Positions 8,448-17,578 of a stretch of DNA of 64,000 nt are shown piece by piece. Both the position numbers and the translations under genes were made by a program. Each line of letters opens with the position of its first letter. Position 1 is the stretch's first letter. The stretch is from Gallionellales bacterium GWA2_54_124. GTDB taxonomy: Bacteria; Pseudomonadota; Gammaproteobacteria; Burkholderiales; Gallionellaceae. The stretch is from assembly GCA_001801025.1 (NCBI GenBank), contig MGWO01000002.1, forward strand, positions 186,001 through 250,000, given 5' to 3'. The notes under the pieces are model-generated. The model was not told where the DNA came from. It ran no database searches and saw only the letters and a program-made list of their open reading frames with translations.

Positions 8448-11288
8448 ATGCGTATCAATACACCGGTCACCAACAACGAGAAACTGATGACGGAAGGCTC
8501 GATGATCGTCACTAAGACAGATCTGAAAGGCATTATCACCTATGCCAATAAAGATTTTATCGAAATCAGCGGTTTTTCTGAAACTGAACTCGTCGGTCAA
8601 TCTCACAATGTCGTGCGGCATCCGGATATGCCGGTTGAGGCTTTTGCCGATTTATGGAAAACGGTCAAAAACGGCACGAGCTGGAACGGCATCGTCAAGA
8701 ATCGCTGCAAGAACGGCGATTATTACTGGGTCGATGCTAATGTGACGCCGATACGCGAAAACGGTCAGGTGACGGGTTACGTTTCGGTGCGCCGTAAACC
8801 GAATCAGGAACAGGTTAACGATGCGGTTAAAACCTATGCGCTGTTAAAAGCCGGAAAAAATCCTAACGGCGGAATTAAAGGCTTGGTCGAAAAGTTCAGG
8901 CATATCAGCGTCAAACAGCAGATCATTATGACGATCGCGGTGGTCGCGGTGTTGCTAGGGAGTATCTCCGGATTAGGCTATTACGAGCTGAAAATGGAGA
9001 ACGAAAAATTTGCCTATGTCGTCAATCATAAAGTTAAATCGGCAACGCAAATTTCACGCATAGATGCGCTGATGCGCGAGAACATGCGCCAGTTGCAACT
9101 GGCTGCGATGCATGATCCCCGTCTGCCGGAAAGTAAGTTACACGACCATCCGATTACCAAGCATCTGGAGGCTATTGCAGCTCATTCGGACGAAATCAAT
9201 GCGATCTGGAAAGACTACAATTCAACGCCGCACAGTACTAAGGGGACCGAGCTGGCTGAGTCTTTTAGCAAAGAGCAGGGGGCCTTCGTCAGTGAAGGGA
9301 TTAAGCCTGAAATCGCCTTGCTAACGGAGGGGAAATATGCAGATGCCAATGTCTTGATGGTTAACATGCTCGGACCGCTGTTTTTGGTCGCTAATAATCG
9401 CGCGACTGAAATCATCAATCATCAGAATGTCTCGATGGAAAAGGATGTTGTTAAGTCGAATGAAGAGTTTCGGATAACGTCCAATTTGATGTTGATTGTT
9501 TTCATCATCGGAATGACGCTGGTCGTGACCATCGGCGTTATGTTGTTCCGCAACGTGGTGCCGCGTATCCGTCGGGTTGCCGAGCAGATCGAACGTGCCG
9601 CACACGGCGAATCGAATCAGCATGTAGATAGTCACCCGCGGCGCGATGAAATCAATGCGGTGTTTTTGGCCTATCGTGCGCTGGCAACCCGTATGGGCTT
9701 CGATGTGGCTGAATCTAAACGCATTGCCGATGAGAATCTGCGCATCAAGATCGCGCTGGACAACGTCAGCACCGGTTGCATGATCGCCGACAACGACAGA
9801 AACATCATTTATGTCAACAAGGCCGTGGTCAAAATGCTGGGCGATGCGGAAGCGGATCTCCGCAAACAGTTGCCCGGGCTTAGCGTTGCTAATCTGGTCG
9901 GTACCAATATCGATACCTTCCACAAAAACCCGGCGCATCAGGCGGGTATGCTGGCGCGTTTGCAGGCTTCATACACGACACCGCTGCTGATAGCTGGCCA
10001 CTCAATGGTTGTGACCGCCAACCCTGTGATCACTGAAGCAGGCGAACGTCTTGGGGTGGTGGCCGAGTGGATTGATCGTACCGCAGAAGTGGCGGTCGAA
10101 AATGAAATTGAAAATATCATTGAAGCTGCCAATCAGGGAGACTTTACGCAGCGCATCATGCTCGAAGGCAAGGAAGGATTCTTCCTGCAAGTCGGGCGGA
10201 GTATCAACGGCTTGATGCAAACCAGTTCAGTGGGGCTCGATGAAGTGGTCCGCATATTGAATGCCTTGTCGCGCGGCGATTTGACAGAATCCATTACCAA
10301 CGAATATTACGGCACCTTCGGACAACTGAAAGACGATTCAAATGCAACGGTTGCCCAGTTGACGCAACTGATTAGTCGTGTAATTGAGTCTGCCGATACC
10401 ATCAGTACGGCGTCCAAGGAAATTGCCAGCGGCAATACCGATCTGTCGCAGCGCACTGAAGAGCAGGCGTCCAGCCTTGAAGAAACTGCCGCCAGTATGG
10501 AAGAGTTGACCTCGACCGTTAAACAAAATGCTGAAAATGCCAAGCAGGCAAATCAGCTGGCGCTTTCAGCCTCGGACATTGCTGTTAAGGGGGGGCGTGT
10601 GGTTGGGTAGGTCGTAGGTACTATGTCCTCGATCAGCGAGAGTTCCAAGAAGATTGTCGATATTATCAGCGTAATCGATGGTATCGCGTTCCAGACCAAT
10701 ATTCTCGCGCTCAATGCCGCTGTGGAAGCCGCGCGTGCGGGTGAGCAGGGACGCGGCTTTGCCGTGGTCGCCTCCGAAGTGCGTAATTTGGCGCAGCGGA
10801 GTGCGGCGGCGGCTAAGGAGATTAAGGAATTAATCAGCGACTCGGTCGAGAAGGTCGGGGCGGGGACACGTCTGGTAGACGAAGCCGGTAAGACGATGGA
10901 TGAAGTTGTCAATTCGGTTAAACGCGTGACAGACATCATGGCCGAGATTACTGCGGCATCGAGTGAGCAGAGTCAGGGCATCGAGCAGGTTAATACCGCA
11001 ATCACGCAAATGGATGATGTAACACAGCAAAATGCTGCACTGGTAGAGCAGGCGGCAGCGGCTGCGGAGTCGCTTGAAGAGCAGGCGCAGGAATTGGCCG
11101 CCTTGATGAGTACTTTCAAATTGTCGGGACAGACTAAGCCGATTGCATTAAGTGCACGGGCAAAAAATGCTGCACCGGTACGCAGGTTGCCTGAACCACG
11201 ACCATCCGAACAAAAAACGACTTCAGTCAGCCGTTCACGTCCGGTTAAAATGCCTGATTCTGAGGATGGCGACTGGCAAGAGTTCTAA
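8448..11288 (+). pseudogene. Aer-like PAS chemoreceptor interrupted by an in-frame amber codon
   Basis: One reading frame of 946 codons is cut by TAG at 10608-10610 (codon 721), with no frame change. Domains: an N-terminal Aer-type PAS (about 15-125), TM1 near 160-180, a periplasmic four-helix-bundle region, TM2 near 345-370, HAMP, a second PAS (about 430-540), then the signalling domain. The stop falls in [18 protein letters not shown], where related receptors often have Gln. One C-to-T change from CAG would explain it. The conserved tip ([23 protein letters not shown]) and the rest of the hairpin lie after the stop, so the truncated product would lack the CheA/CheW contact. Either a recent nonsense mutation, readthrough or a sequence error. 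Confidence 0.9.
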
Positions 11289-11293
11289 AAAGC

Positions 11294-11379
<86 letters not shown>

Positions 11380-11381
11380 AT

Positions 11382-12248
11382 ATGGCCGAAATGAAAGATC
11401 CTTCCTTGCGCGAGTTCCATTTTACGTCGCAGGATTTTCAGCGTGTGTGTAAGCTGATCTACGATCACGCGGGTATTTCGCTGAGTGCCAGTAAGCAGGA
11501 GTTGGTTTATAGCCGACTGTCGCGCAGGTTGCGTGCGACAGGTATCAAGACCTTTACCGAATATCTTAAGTTGCTCGAGCAAAATGATGTGGCCGAGTGG
11601 GAGGCTTTCGCCAATTCGCTGACGACTAACCTCACGTCATTTTTTCGTGAACACCATCACTTTCCCTTACTGGCGGAGCAACTGAAAAAGATCGGAAGTT
11701 CACACCCGATTGTCATCTGGTGTTCCGCCAGTTCGACAGGTGAAGAGCCTTATTCCATTGCGATGACCGCAGTTGATGCGTTCAATAGTTTTACACCGCC
11801 GGTGAAGATTATTGCCACGGATCTCGATACCAACGTGCTCGATACGGCGCGTCGCGGGGTTTATGCGATGGAACGTGTGGAGAAAATGAGCGATGCACAA
11901 ATCAAACGATTTTTTTTCAAGGGTACGGGGGCGCAGGAGGGGTTTGTCAAAGTGCGTCCTGAGTTGCAGAACATGATTACCTTTCGCAAGCTTAATCTGC
12001 TCGATGCGACTTGGCCGATACGGGATAGGGTTGATGTAATTTTTTGTCGCAACGTAATGATTTATTTTGATAAAGAAACTCAGTTGGCTATATTGAAGAA
12101 AATGGCGCCCATCATGCGGCCCGATGGCTTGCTGTATGCGGGGCATTCTGAGAATTTTTATCAGGCTGAAGCGTATTTCAGGTTGCGCGGCAAGACGGTG
12201 TACGAGTTGTCACCGCAACTCAAGGCAGCGCAAGCTGACAAATCTTAA
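11382..12248 (+). CDS. cheR: CheR, chemoreceptor methyltransferase
   Basis: CheR methylates glutamates of chemoreceptors from S-adenosylmethionine, the slow arm of adaptation. The protein has 288 residues. The N-terminal helical part recognises receptors. The SAM fold shows the family motif CSASSTGEEPYSIAMTA, then IIATDLDTNVLDTAR, VDVIFCRNVMIYFDKE and LLYAGHSENF near the end. The start lies directly behind a seven-base repeat array. It precedes cheD and cheB, so the three adaptation enzymes form one set. Confidence 0.95.
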   Translation: MAEMKDPSLREFHFTSQDFQRVCKLIYDHAGISLSASKQELVYSRLSRRLRATGIKTFTEYLKLLEQNDVAEWEAFANSLTTNLTSFFREHHHFPLLAEQLKKIGSSHPIVIWCSASSTGEEPYSIAMTAVDAFNSFTPPVKIIATDLDTNVLDTARRGVYAMERVEKMSDAQIKRFFFKGTGAQEGFVKVRPELQNMITFRKLNLLDATWPIRDRVDVIFCRNVMIYFDKETQLAILKKMAPIMRPDGLLYAGHSENFYQAEAYFRLRGKTVYELSPQLKAAQADKS

Positions 12249-12260
12249 CGGGCACAATTC

Positions 12261-12872
12261 ATGTCAGATCACGACTACGAAGAAGTTGTCTCACCGAATA
12301 TCTATTACGACCGGAATTTCGATATTGAGGCCGTTAAAATCCTGCCGGGCGAATATTTCGTCACCGGCCGGGATATGGTTCTGGTCACCGTGCTAGGCTC
12401 TTGTGTTGCCGCCTGCATACGAGATCGGGTCACAGGCATTGGCGGAATGAACCATTTCATGTTGCCGGACAACAAAAATGACGGCGGAAGCCCAGTCGGG
12501 CTGGCCGGGCGTTATGGTACCTATGCGATGGAGTTGATGATCAACCAGATGCTCAAGTCGGGGGCGCGGCGCAGTAATCTTGAGGCTAAAGTATTCGGGG
12601 GCGGCAATGTGCTGCGCGGATTTACGGTGGCCAACATCGGTCAGCGCAATTCAGAATTCGTCGTCGATTACCTGCAGGCTGAGAAAATTGAACTCAAGGC
12701 GCAGGATTTGCTGGATATTTATCCGCGCAAGGTCTATTACTTTCCTGCAACGGGTCGGACGCTGGTCAAAAAATTGCGCAGCGTGCATAACGACACGATT
12801 GTTCAGCGCGAACAACAGTACATTTCTCGTATCCGTTCATCGGAAATTCAGGGCGATGTTGAGCTATTTTAA
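12261..12872 (+). CDS. cheD: CheD, chemoreceptor glutamine deamidase
   Basis: CheD converts receptor glutamines to methylatable glutamates. This 203-residue protein has the catalytic cysteine in TVLGSCVAACI, the histidine in GGMNHFMLP and the glycine-rich FGGGNVLRG segment. It begins 12 bases after cheR and is followed by cheB. The C-terminal tail ends RSSEIQGDVELF, longer than in minimal CheD proteins; its role is not known from sequence. Confidence 0.93.
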   Translation: MSDHDYEEVVSPNIYYDRNFDIEAVKILPGEYFVTGRDMVLVTVLGSCVAACIRDRVTGIGGMNHFMLPDNKNDGGSPVGLAGRYGTYAMELMINQMLKSGARRSNLEAKVFGGGNVLRGFTVANIGQRNSEFVVDYLQAEKIELKAQDLLDIYPRKVYYFPATGRTLVKKLRSVHNDTIVQREQQYISRIRSSEIQGDVELF

Positions 12873-12915
12873 ATTGAATTTATCGGCGTTTGGATGACTG
12901 CCTATACAGGGTTAT

Positions 12916-13998
12916 ATGATGCAAAATGAAGTGGGTAGCAGAAAAATTAAAGTGCTGATTGTTGATGACTCGGCACTCATACGCAGTATTTTGAAAGAAG
13001 TGATCAATAGTCAGCCTGACATGGAAGCGGTTGGTGCTGCAGCCAATCCGCTGCAGGCGCGCGAAATGATCAAAACGTTAAATCCGGATGTCTTGACGCT
13101 GGATGTTGAAATGCCGGAAATGGACGGGCTGGTTTTTCTGGAAAAATTGATGCGTTTGCGTCCTATGCCGGTGTTGATGATTTCGACATTGACAGAACGG
13201 GGGTCTCAGGCTGCTTTACGGGCACTGGAACTGGGTGCCGTCGATTTTCTGGCTAAACCTAAATTGGGTGTGGTCGAGGGTATGAATGCCTATGCCAGTG
13301 AAATTTCAGGGAAAATTCGTATCGCCTCCCGGGCTAAGGTTAAAAATCGCGTTGCAGCCTCCCCAACTGAGAGCAGTTTGCCGACATTGGGTTGTCGCAT
13401 TAGCAGCACTGAAAAACTGATTATCGTTGGTTCTTCGACAGGCGGCACAGAAGCACTAAAAGAATTTCTGGTGCCGATGCCGGCCGATGCCCCTGCTATT
13501 CTGGTTGCACAGCATATGCCGGAAGCCTTTACCAAGTCTTTTGCCGACAGGCTCAACAGCCTTTGTAAGATGACGGTGACGGAGGCCGTGCACAATGAGC
13601 GGGTATTGCCCGGACATGTGTATATTGCGCCGGGGCATTCGCACATGCTGATTAAGCGCAGTGGTTCGAATTACGTGATTGAATTGAATCAGACGTCGCC
13701 TGTCAATCATCACCGCCCCTCGGTGGAAGTGCTGTTTCGCTCTGCTGCCGTCTGCGTAGGGGCGAATGCAATCGGTGTGATGCTCACTGGGATGGGCAAG
13801 GATGGTGCGGTGGGTATGCTGGAGATGCGCGAGGCGGGTGCTTATAACTTTACGCAGGATGAGGCGACCTGTGTGGTATACGGAATGCCGCGCGCGGCAG
13901 TCGAAAATGGCGCATCGCATGAAGCCGTGCCGATTGGTGAGATGGCGCGCCGGGTACTGGCACGGGTGATGAGCGGTGGCGTGAGGAACAGGCTTTAA
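12916..13998 (+). CDS. cheB: CheB, receptor methylesterase/deamidase
   Basis: CheB removes receptor methyl groups when its receiver is phosphorylated by CheA. The protein of 360 residues has an N-terminal receiver (DDSALIR; phospho-Asp in [17 protein letters not shown]) and a C-terminal esterase domain with the serine in [10 protein letters not shown], the histidine in AQHMPEAF and the aspartate in [12 protein letters not shown]. It closes the cheR-cheD-cheB set. The next gene, a STAS protein, is 46 bases downstream. Confidence 0.95.
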   Translation: MMQNEVGSRKIKVLIVDDSALIRSILKEVINSQPDMEAVGAAANPLQAREMIKTLNPDVLTLDVEMPEMDGLVFLEKLMRLRPMPVLMISTLTERGSQAALRALELGAVDFLAKPKLGVVEGMNAYASEISGKIRIASRAKVKNRVAASPTESSLPTLGCRISSTEKLIIVGSSTGGTEALKEFLVPMPADAPAILVAQHMPEAFTKSFADRLNSLCKMTVTEAVHNERVLPGHVYIAPGHSHMLIKRSGSNYVIELNQTSPVNHHRPSVEVLFRSAAVCVGANAIGVMLTGMGKDGAVGMLEMREAGAYNFTQDEATCVVYGMPRAAVENGASHEAVPIGEMARRVLARVMSGGVRNRL

Positions 13999-14044
13999 CG
14001 CTTGGTGTTGGCTTTAATTAATGTAGTTTTAAGGGAGTGGAAAT

Positions 14045-14359
14045 ATGGCAATGCAGATCAGCACCTCGACGGCAGGAGATAAGGCGATCATCAGACTTGC
14101 AGGGCGCTTCGACTTTAATGATCACCGAACTTTTAAGTTGAATTATGAGCCGTTGCTGCTGCTGGCAACGGTTAAAACACTGGAAATCGATATGGAGGGC
14201 ATCGAGTATCTCGACAGTTCTGCATTAGGGATGATGATGTTGCTGCGCGAGCGCTCACAAGCAGTGGGCAAGACGGTGGTGCTTTGCAAGCCTAGCAGTA
14301 CGGTTGCGCAAATTCTCGATATTGCTAATTTCAGTAAACTATTTACGATTACAAAGTGA
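14045..14359 (+). CDS. STAS anti-sigma antagonist, HsbA-like
   Basis: Small STAS protein of 104 residues. The phosphorylatable serine lies in YLDSSALGMMML (S58/S59), the site targeted by HATPase kinases and PP2C phosphatases in partner switches. It is followed by a gene encoding exactly those two activities on a receiver. In Pseudomonas aeruginosa the equivalent HsbA binds FlgM and so frees FliA. The same targets, flgM and fliA, lie in this window. The family call is firm. The HsbA role is inference from gene order and domain content. Confidence 0.85.
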   Translation: MAMQISTSTAGDKAIIRLAGRFDFNDHRTFKLNYEPLLLLATVKTLEIDMEGIEYLDSSALGMMMLLRERSQAVGKTVVLCKPSSTVAQILDIANFSKLFTITK

Positions 14360-14376
14360 TATCAGGGGTGAATCAA

Positions 14377-16089
14377 ATGAGCACAGTTGGTTCGCTGAAT
14401 ATATTGGCGGTCGATGATTCGAATACCAATCGACAATTGATATTAGCAATGCTCAAAAAAATGGGGCATCGGGTTACACTGGCAGAAGACGGTGTGCATG
14501 CGCTTGCCTTGTGCGAGGAGTGTCGCCCTGATCTGGTGCTGATGGATGTGTCGATGCCGGTTTTGAGCGGATTTGATACCGTGCGCGAAATGCGCAGACG
14601 CTATGCCGGCTGGTTCCCCATTCTGTTTTTGTCGGCACAAACCAGTAATCATGAAGTGCTCGAAGGCTTGCATGCGGGTGGCGATGATTACTTGTTTAAA
14701 CCGGTAAATTACGAAATTTTGCAGGCTAAGATCCATAATTTTCAGATCCGTATAGAGCAGAATCTAAGCTTACTTGAATATCATGCGCGGATCGAAGAGG
14801 AAACCGATACGGCCCGCGATTTTATCAAACAGTTTACCGCGCTCGACAAAATTCACGATCCGCTGGTACGTTTCTTTTTGAAACCGGCTGAAAACTTCAG
14901 TGGAGATTTGATTTCCGTTGCGCGCGGTCCGGATAATTGTTTACATGTGTTGCTCGCTGACAGTGCAGGTCACGGATTGACGGCTGCGCTTGCGGTGATT
15001 CCGATCACGCAGCCGTTTTACCAGATGACCGCCAAGGGGTTTGCGCTGCCCGCTATCGTGCGCGAACTCAATCGCCGTGTGCGCGAGTATTTGCCTCTGC
15101 CGCGTTTTGTTGCCGCCTCCGTGTTGTCGTTAGATCCGGCGACAGGGATCGTTCAGGTGTGGAACGGCGGTTGTCCGCCCGTTTTGCTGCTGGGCGAAGG
15201 GGCTGATATTTTACATCGCTTTCATTCCAGGCATCTGCCGCTCGGTGTGGTTGCAGCCGACGAGTTTGATGCGGGGCTCGAATATTTCAAAGTGGTCGAT
15301 CAGGCTGCCAGCTTGCTGATGTGTTCGGATGGCGCGACTGAAATCGATATGGGGAATGGTGAGGGGTTGGGGCAGGCAGGTTTACTGGCCGGAACACAGT
15401 CTTCATCAGGCGAAACGCTGTTTGATCGTGTTCAGGATGTCATTAACGGTCATCTGGGGGGCGGGCCGCCCTTAGATGATATCGCGTTGATCATGGTAGA
15501 TGTCCCTGTTATTGATCAGCTTGCCTCCGAGATCGTTTTGTCGCGCACGAAGGAGTGTTTGCCCGGAGAGCGTGTTGCCGGTTGTGGGCATGGCATTGAG
15601 CAATCGCTGTGGAAATTTTCTTTAATGCTCACAGCACAGCAATTAAAACATCTGGATGTGGTGCCCTTTTTGCTTAATATCGCCGGGCAAATTGAGGGAG
15701 GGCGCGCCGATGGTAAGCTATTTTTAGTCTTGTCAGAGTTGTTCAATAATGCACTCGATCATGGTCTGCTCAAACTCGACTCGACGCTAAAAAATGAAAT
15801 TGACGGCATGGAAACTTATTTTGTGGAACGTGCGGCACGTTTGGCAGAGCTTGAACTGGGGCAGATTTTTATTCGCCTGGATAAATTGAGTTGCGGATGT
15901 CTGAAGGTTTCCATGAAGGACAGCGGTGACGGCTTTAATTTTCTGGAATTGGCGGATATCAAACGCAATGTACAGCGGCACGGGCGCGGCATCGCGCTGC
16001 TCGATAATATGTGTAGCGCCTTGCAATACTCGGGCAATGGATCTGAAGTCGCAGCTTACGTTGGTGTCGCAAATTCCGTAGCCGCATAA
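14377..16089 (+). CDS. Receiver-PP2C phosphatase-HATPase protein, HsbR-like
   Basis: A 570-residue regulator. The receiver (1-120) has D13/D14, phospho-Asp D57 in LVLMDVSMP and KPVNYE. A SpoIIE/PP2C-type phosphatase domain follows (about 175-385: SGDLISVA, LLADSAGHG, MCSDGATE, LDDIALIMV). At the end lies an anti-sigma-type HATPase with N box LSELFNNALDHG, G1 MKDSGDGF and G2 GRGIALLDNM. One protein could thus both phosphorylate and dephosphorylate the adjacent STAS protein, with the receiver choosing between them, as for Pseudomonas HsbR. The ATG at 14377 is preferred to GTG 14356, because AGGGGTG precedes it. Confidence 0.88.
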   Translation: MSTVGSLNILAVDDSNTNRQLILAMLKKMGHRVTLAEDGVHALALCEECRPDLVLMDVSMPVLSGFDTVREMRRRYAGWFPILFLSAQTSNHEVLEGLHAGGDDYLFKPVNYEILQAKIHNFQIRIEQNLSLLEYHARIEEETDTARDFIKQFTALDKIHDPLVRFFLKPAENFSGDLISVARGPDNCLHVLLADSAGHGLTAALAVIPITQPFYQMTAKGFALPAIVRELNRRVREYLPLPRFVAASVLSLDPATGIVQVWNGGCPPVLLLGEGADILHRFHSRHLPLGVVAADEFDAGLEYFKVVDQAASLLMCSDGATEIDMGNGEGLGQAGLLAGTQSSSGETLFDRVQDVINGHLGGGPPLDDIALIMVDVPVIDQLASEIVLSRTKECLPGERVAGCGHGIEQSLWKFSLMLTAQQLKHLDVVPFLLNIAGQIEGGRADGKLFLVLSELFNNALDHGLLKLDSTLKNEIDGMETYFVERAARLAELELGQIFIRLDKLSCGCLKVSMKDSGDGFNFLELADIKRNVQRHGRGIALLDNMCSALQYSGNGSEVAAYVGVANSVAA

Positions 16090-16112
16090 GTTACCAGACT
16101 TGATACTATTTT

Positions 16113-17402
16113 ATGACTAAGACACGTACGGCGTCCCGCCAATCGCTGCCTGCGGGTAGTGCCGGTTTTCATGTGCTGCTGGTAGAGGATCAGCGCGCGC
16201 TGGCCCAAATGGCCGCCAAAATGCTCTTTGATCGCTGGGGATGCCATGTCCTGATTGCAATGAATCTGGCTCAGGTGAATGCGATTATCGCAGAAAACAA
16301 ATATCCGTTTTTTGTCGCGGTGAGTGATTTGAATCTGCCGGATGCGCCTCGCGGTGAGGTGATCGACGCGCTGGTGAATGCCAGCATTCCTGTTATTGCG
16401 ATGACCGGTATGTATGACGCGCAGCTGCACGAACGGATTATGAATTGCGGTGTTATCGATTATGTTCTCAAAAACAGCATTAATTCGTATGAGTATATTG
16501 TCGAGCTGGTGGGGCGGTTGTTCAAAAACCGCGGGGGACGTGTGCTGGTTGTCGATGATTCGCAAAGCATGCGTGCGATCGTAACCGGGATGCTGAATAC
16601 GCAGGGCTTTGATGTGTTAGCGGCGTGTGACGGCGAAGAAGCACTGGCTGTTTTACTTGAGCATAAAGATATTAAGCTGGTATTGCTTGATCACGAAATG
16701 CCTGTGATGGACGGGTTTAATTTTCTGCTCGCGGTGCGCCGCAAGATTGCTAAAGACAGGTTGGCTATTATTGGCATGTCGGGCAGCAATAATCCGCGTA
16801 TGTCTGCGCAGTTTCTCAAGCTGGGTGCGAATGATTTTATTTGTAAGCCCTTTGGTTATGAGGAGCTGACCTGCCGCGTAAATCAAAACCTTGAGATGCA
16901 GGAAAGTCTGGAGTCGGTTCGTTATATTGCTTATCACGATTATCTGACGGCCCTGTTTAATCGCCGCGCATTTTTTGAGCAGGGAAGTGCATTGTTCGAA
17001 GCGGCGATAGGTGCGGGTACACCATTGGCAGCTGCGGTGATGGACATCGATTTTTTTAAGAAAATCAATGATGTGTACGGGCATGATGGCGGAGATGCCG
17101 TACTCAGGCATTTTGCTGCGCTGCTGAGCGCACATTTCAATGTCGAGCTGGTGGCTCGTGTGGGCGGGGAGGAATTTTTTATACTCTTTGTCAATGCGGA
17201 CGAGGCGTACGCCCGGTGTGAGGAGTTTCGCATCAAAGTTGAGCAGTCATCGGCAATTTTTGGCCAGGTCGCAATTGGCTATACGGTCAGTATTGGCATT
17301 ACAAAGCTGGTTTCACAAAACCTCGATCATATGCTGAAGCTTGCTGATGATAGTCTCTATAAAGCTAAGGAGAGCGGGCGAAATCGCATTGTATTGAACT
17401 GA
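16113..17402 (+). CDS. Double-receiver GGDEF diguanylate cyclase
   Basis: A 429-residue protein with two receiver domains and a C-terminal GGDEF domain. Receiver 1 (about 20-135) has the acceptor D72 in VSDLNLPD; receiver 2 (about 143-265) has D193 in LLDHEMPVMDG and KPFGYEE. The cyclase domain has DIDFFKKINDVYGHDGGD and an intact GGEEF (351-355), so c-di-GMP synthesis is expected. The inhibitory RxxD site before GGEEF is absent (FNVE in its place). It follows the HsbA/HsbR-like pair, as the cyclase HsbD does in Pseudomonas, though the domain make-up differs from HsbD. Confidence 0.88.
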   Translation: MTKTRTASRQSLPAGSAGFHVLLVEDQRALAQMAAKMLFDRWGCHVLIAMNLAQVNAIIAENKYPFFVAVSDLNLPDAPRGEVIDALVNASIPVIAMTGMYDAQLHERIMNCGVIDYVLKNSINSYEYIVELVGRLFKNRGGRVLVVDDSQSMRAIVTGMLNTQGFDVLAACDGEEALAVLLEHKDIKLVLLDHEMPVMDGFNFLLAVRRKIAKDRLAIIGMSGSNNPRMSAQFLKLGANDFICKPFGYEELTCRVNQNLEMQESLESVRYIAYHDYLTALFNRRAFFEQGSALFEAAIGAGTPLAAAVMDIDFFKKINDVYGHDGGDAVLRHFAALLSAHFNVELVARVGGEEFFILFVNADEAYARCEEFRIKVEQSSAIFGQVAIGYTVSIGITKLVSQNLDHMLKLADDSLYKAKESGRNRIVLN

Positions 17403-17411
17403 TTACAGGCC

Positions 17412-17434
17412 GCTGCCTGCTTTTTGCAGGCAGC
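17412..17434 (+). terminator. Hairpin after the GGDEF gene, possible terminator
   Basis: GCTGCCTGC (17412-17420) and GCAGGCAGC (17426-17434) form a perfect nine-pair stem with a TTTTT loop, starting 10 bases after the stop. No T-run follows, so factor-independent termination is uncertain. It separates the regulatory module from the flhB operon. Confidence 0.5.
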
Positions 17435-17549
17435 ACGCTGCCTTTAGAGTACACGAATCTTGCATATCTACTTTACGTTCTGCGCTGAACGTATTGAAAA
17501 GCAAGCTTATTCCCTGCTTATTCTTCTGCTTAAGTAGCGCTGTTTTGCG

Positions 17550-17555
17550 TATAAT
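17550..17555 (+). promoter_or_regulatory. Possible -10 element ahead of flhB
   Basis: A perfect TATAAT lies 24 bases before the flhB ATG, in the only sizeable gap (176 bases) ahead of the flhB-motD operon. A good -35 at 17 bases is not seen (TGCTTA), so this would be a weak or activated promoter. Confidence 0.35.
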
Positions 17556-17578
17556 CCGCACTACCAGCGGAGCCCAAC

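Noticed and set aside
9321-9938. Open frame of 205 codons opposite the PAS chemoreceptor
   Set aside because: Shadow frame with His-rich, unstructured composition and no start context.
10553-10640. Frameshift considered as cause of the broken chemoreceptor
   Set aside because: Both halves are in the same frame (both starts are multiples of three), so a single stop codon explains it without any insertion or deletion.
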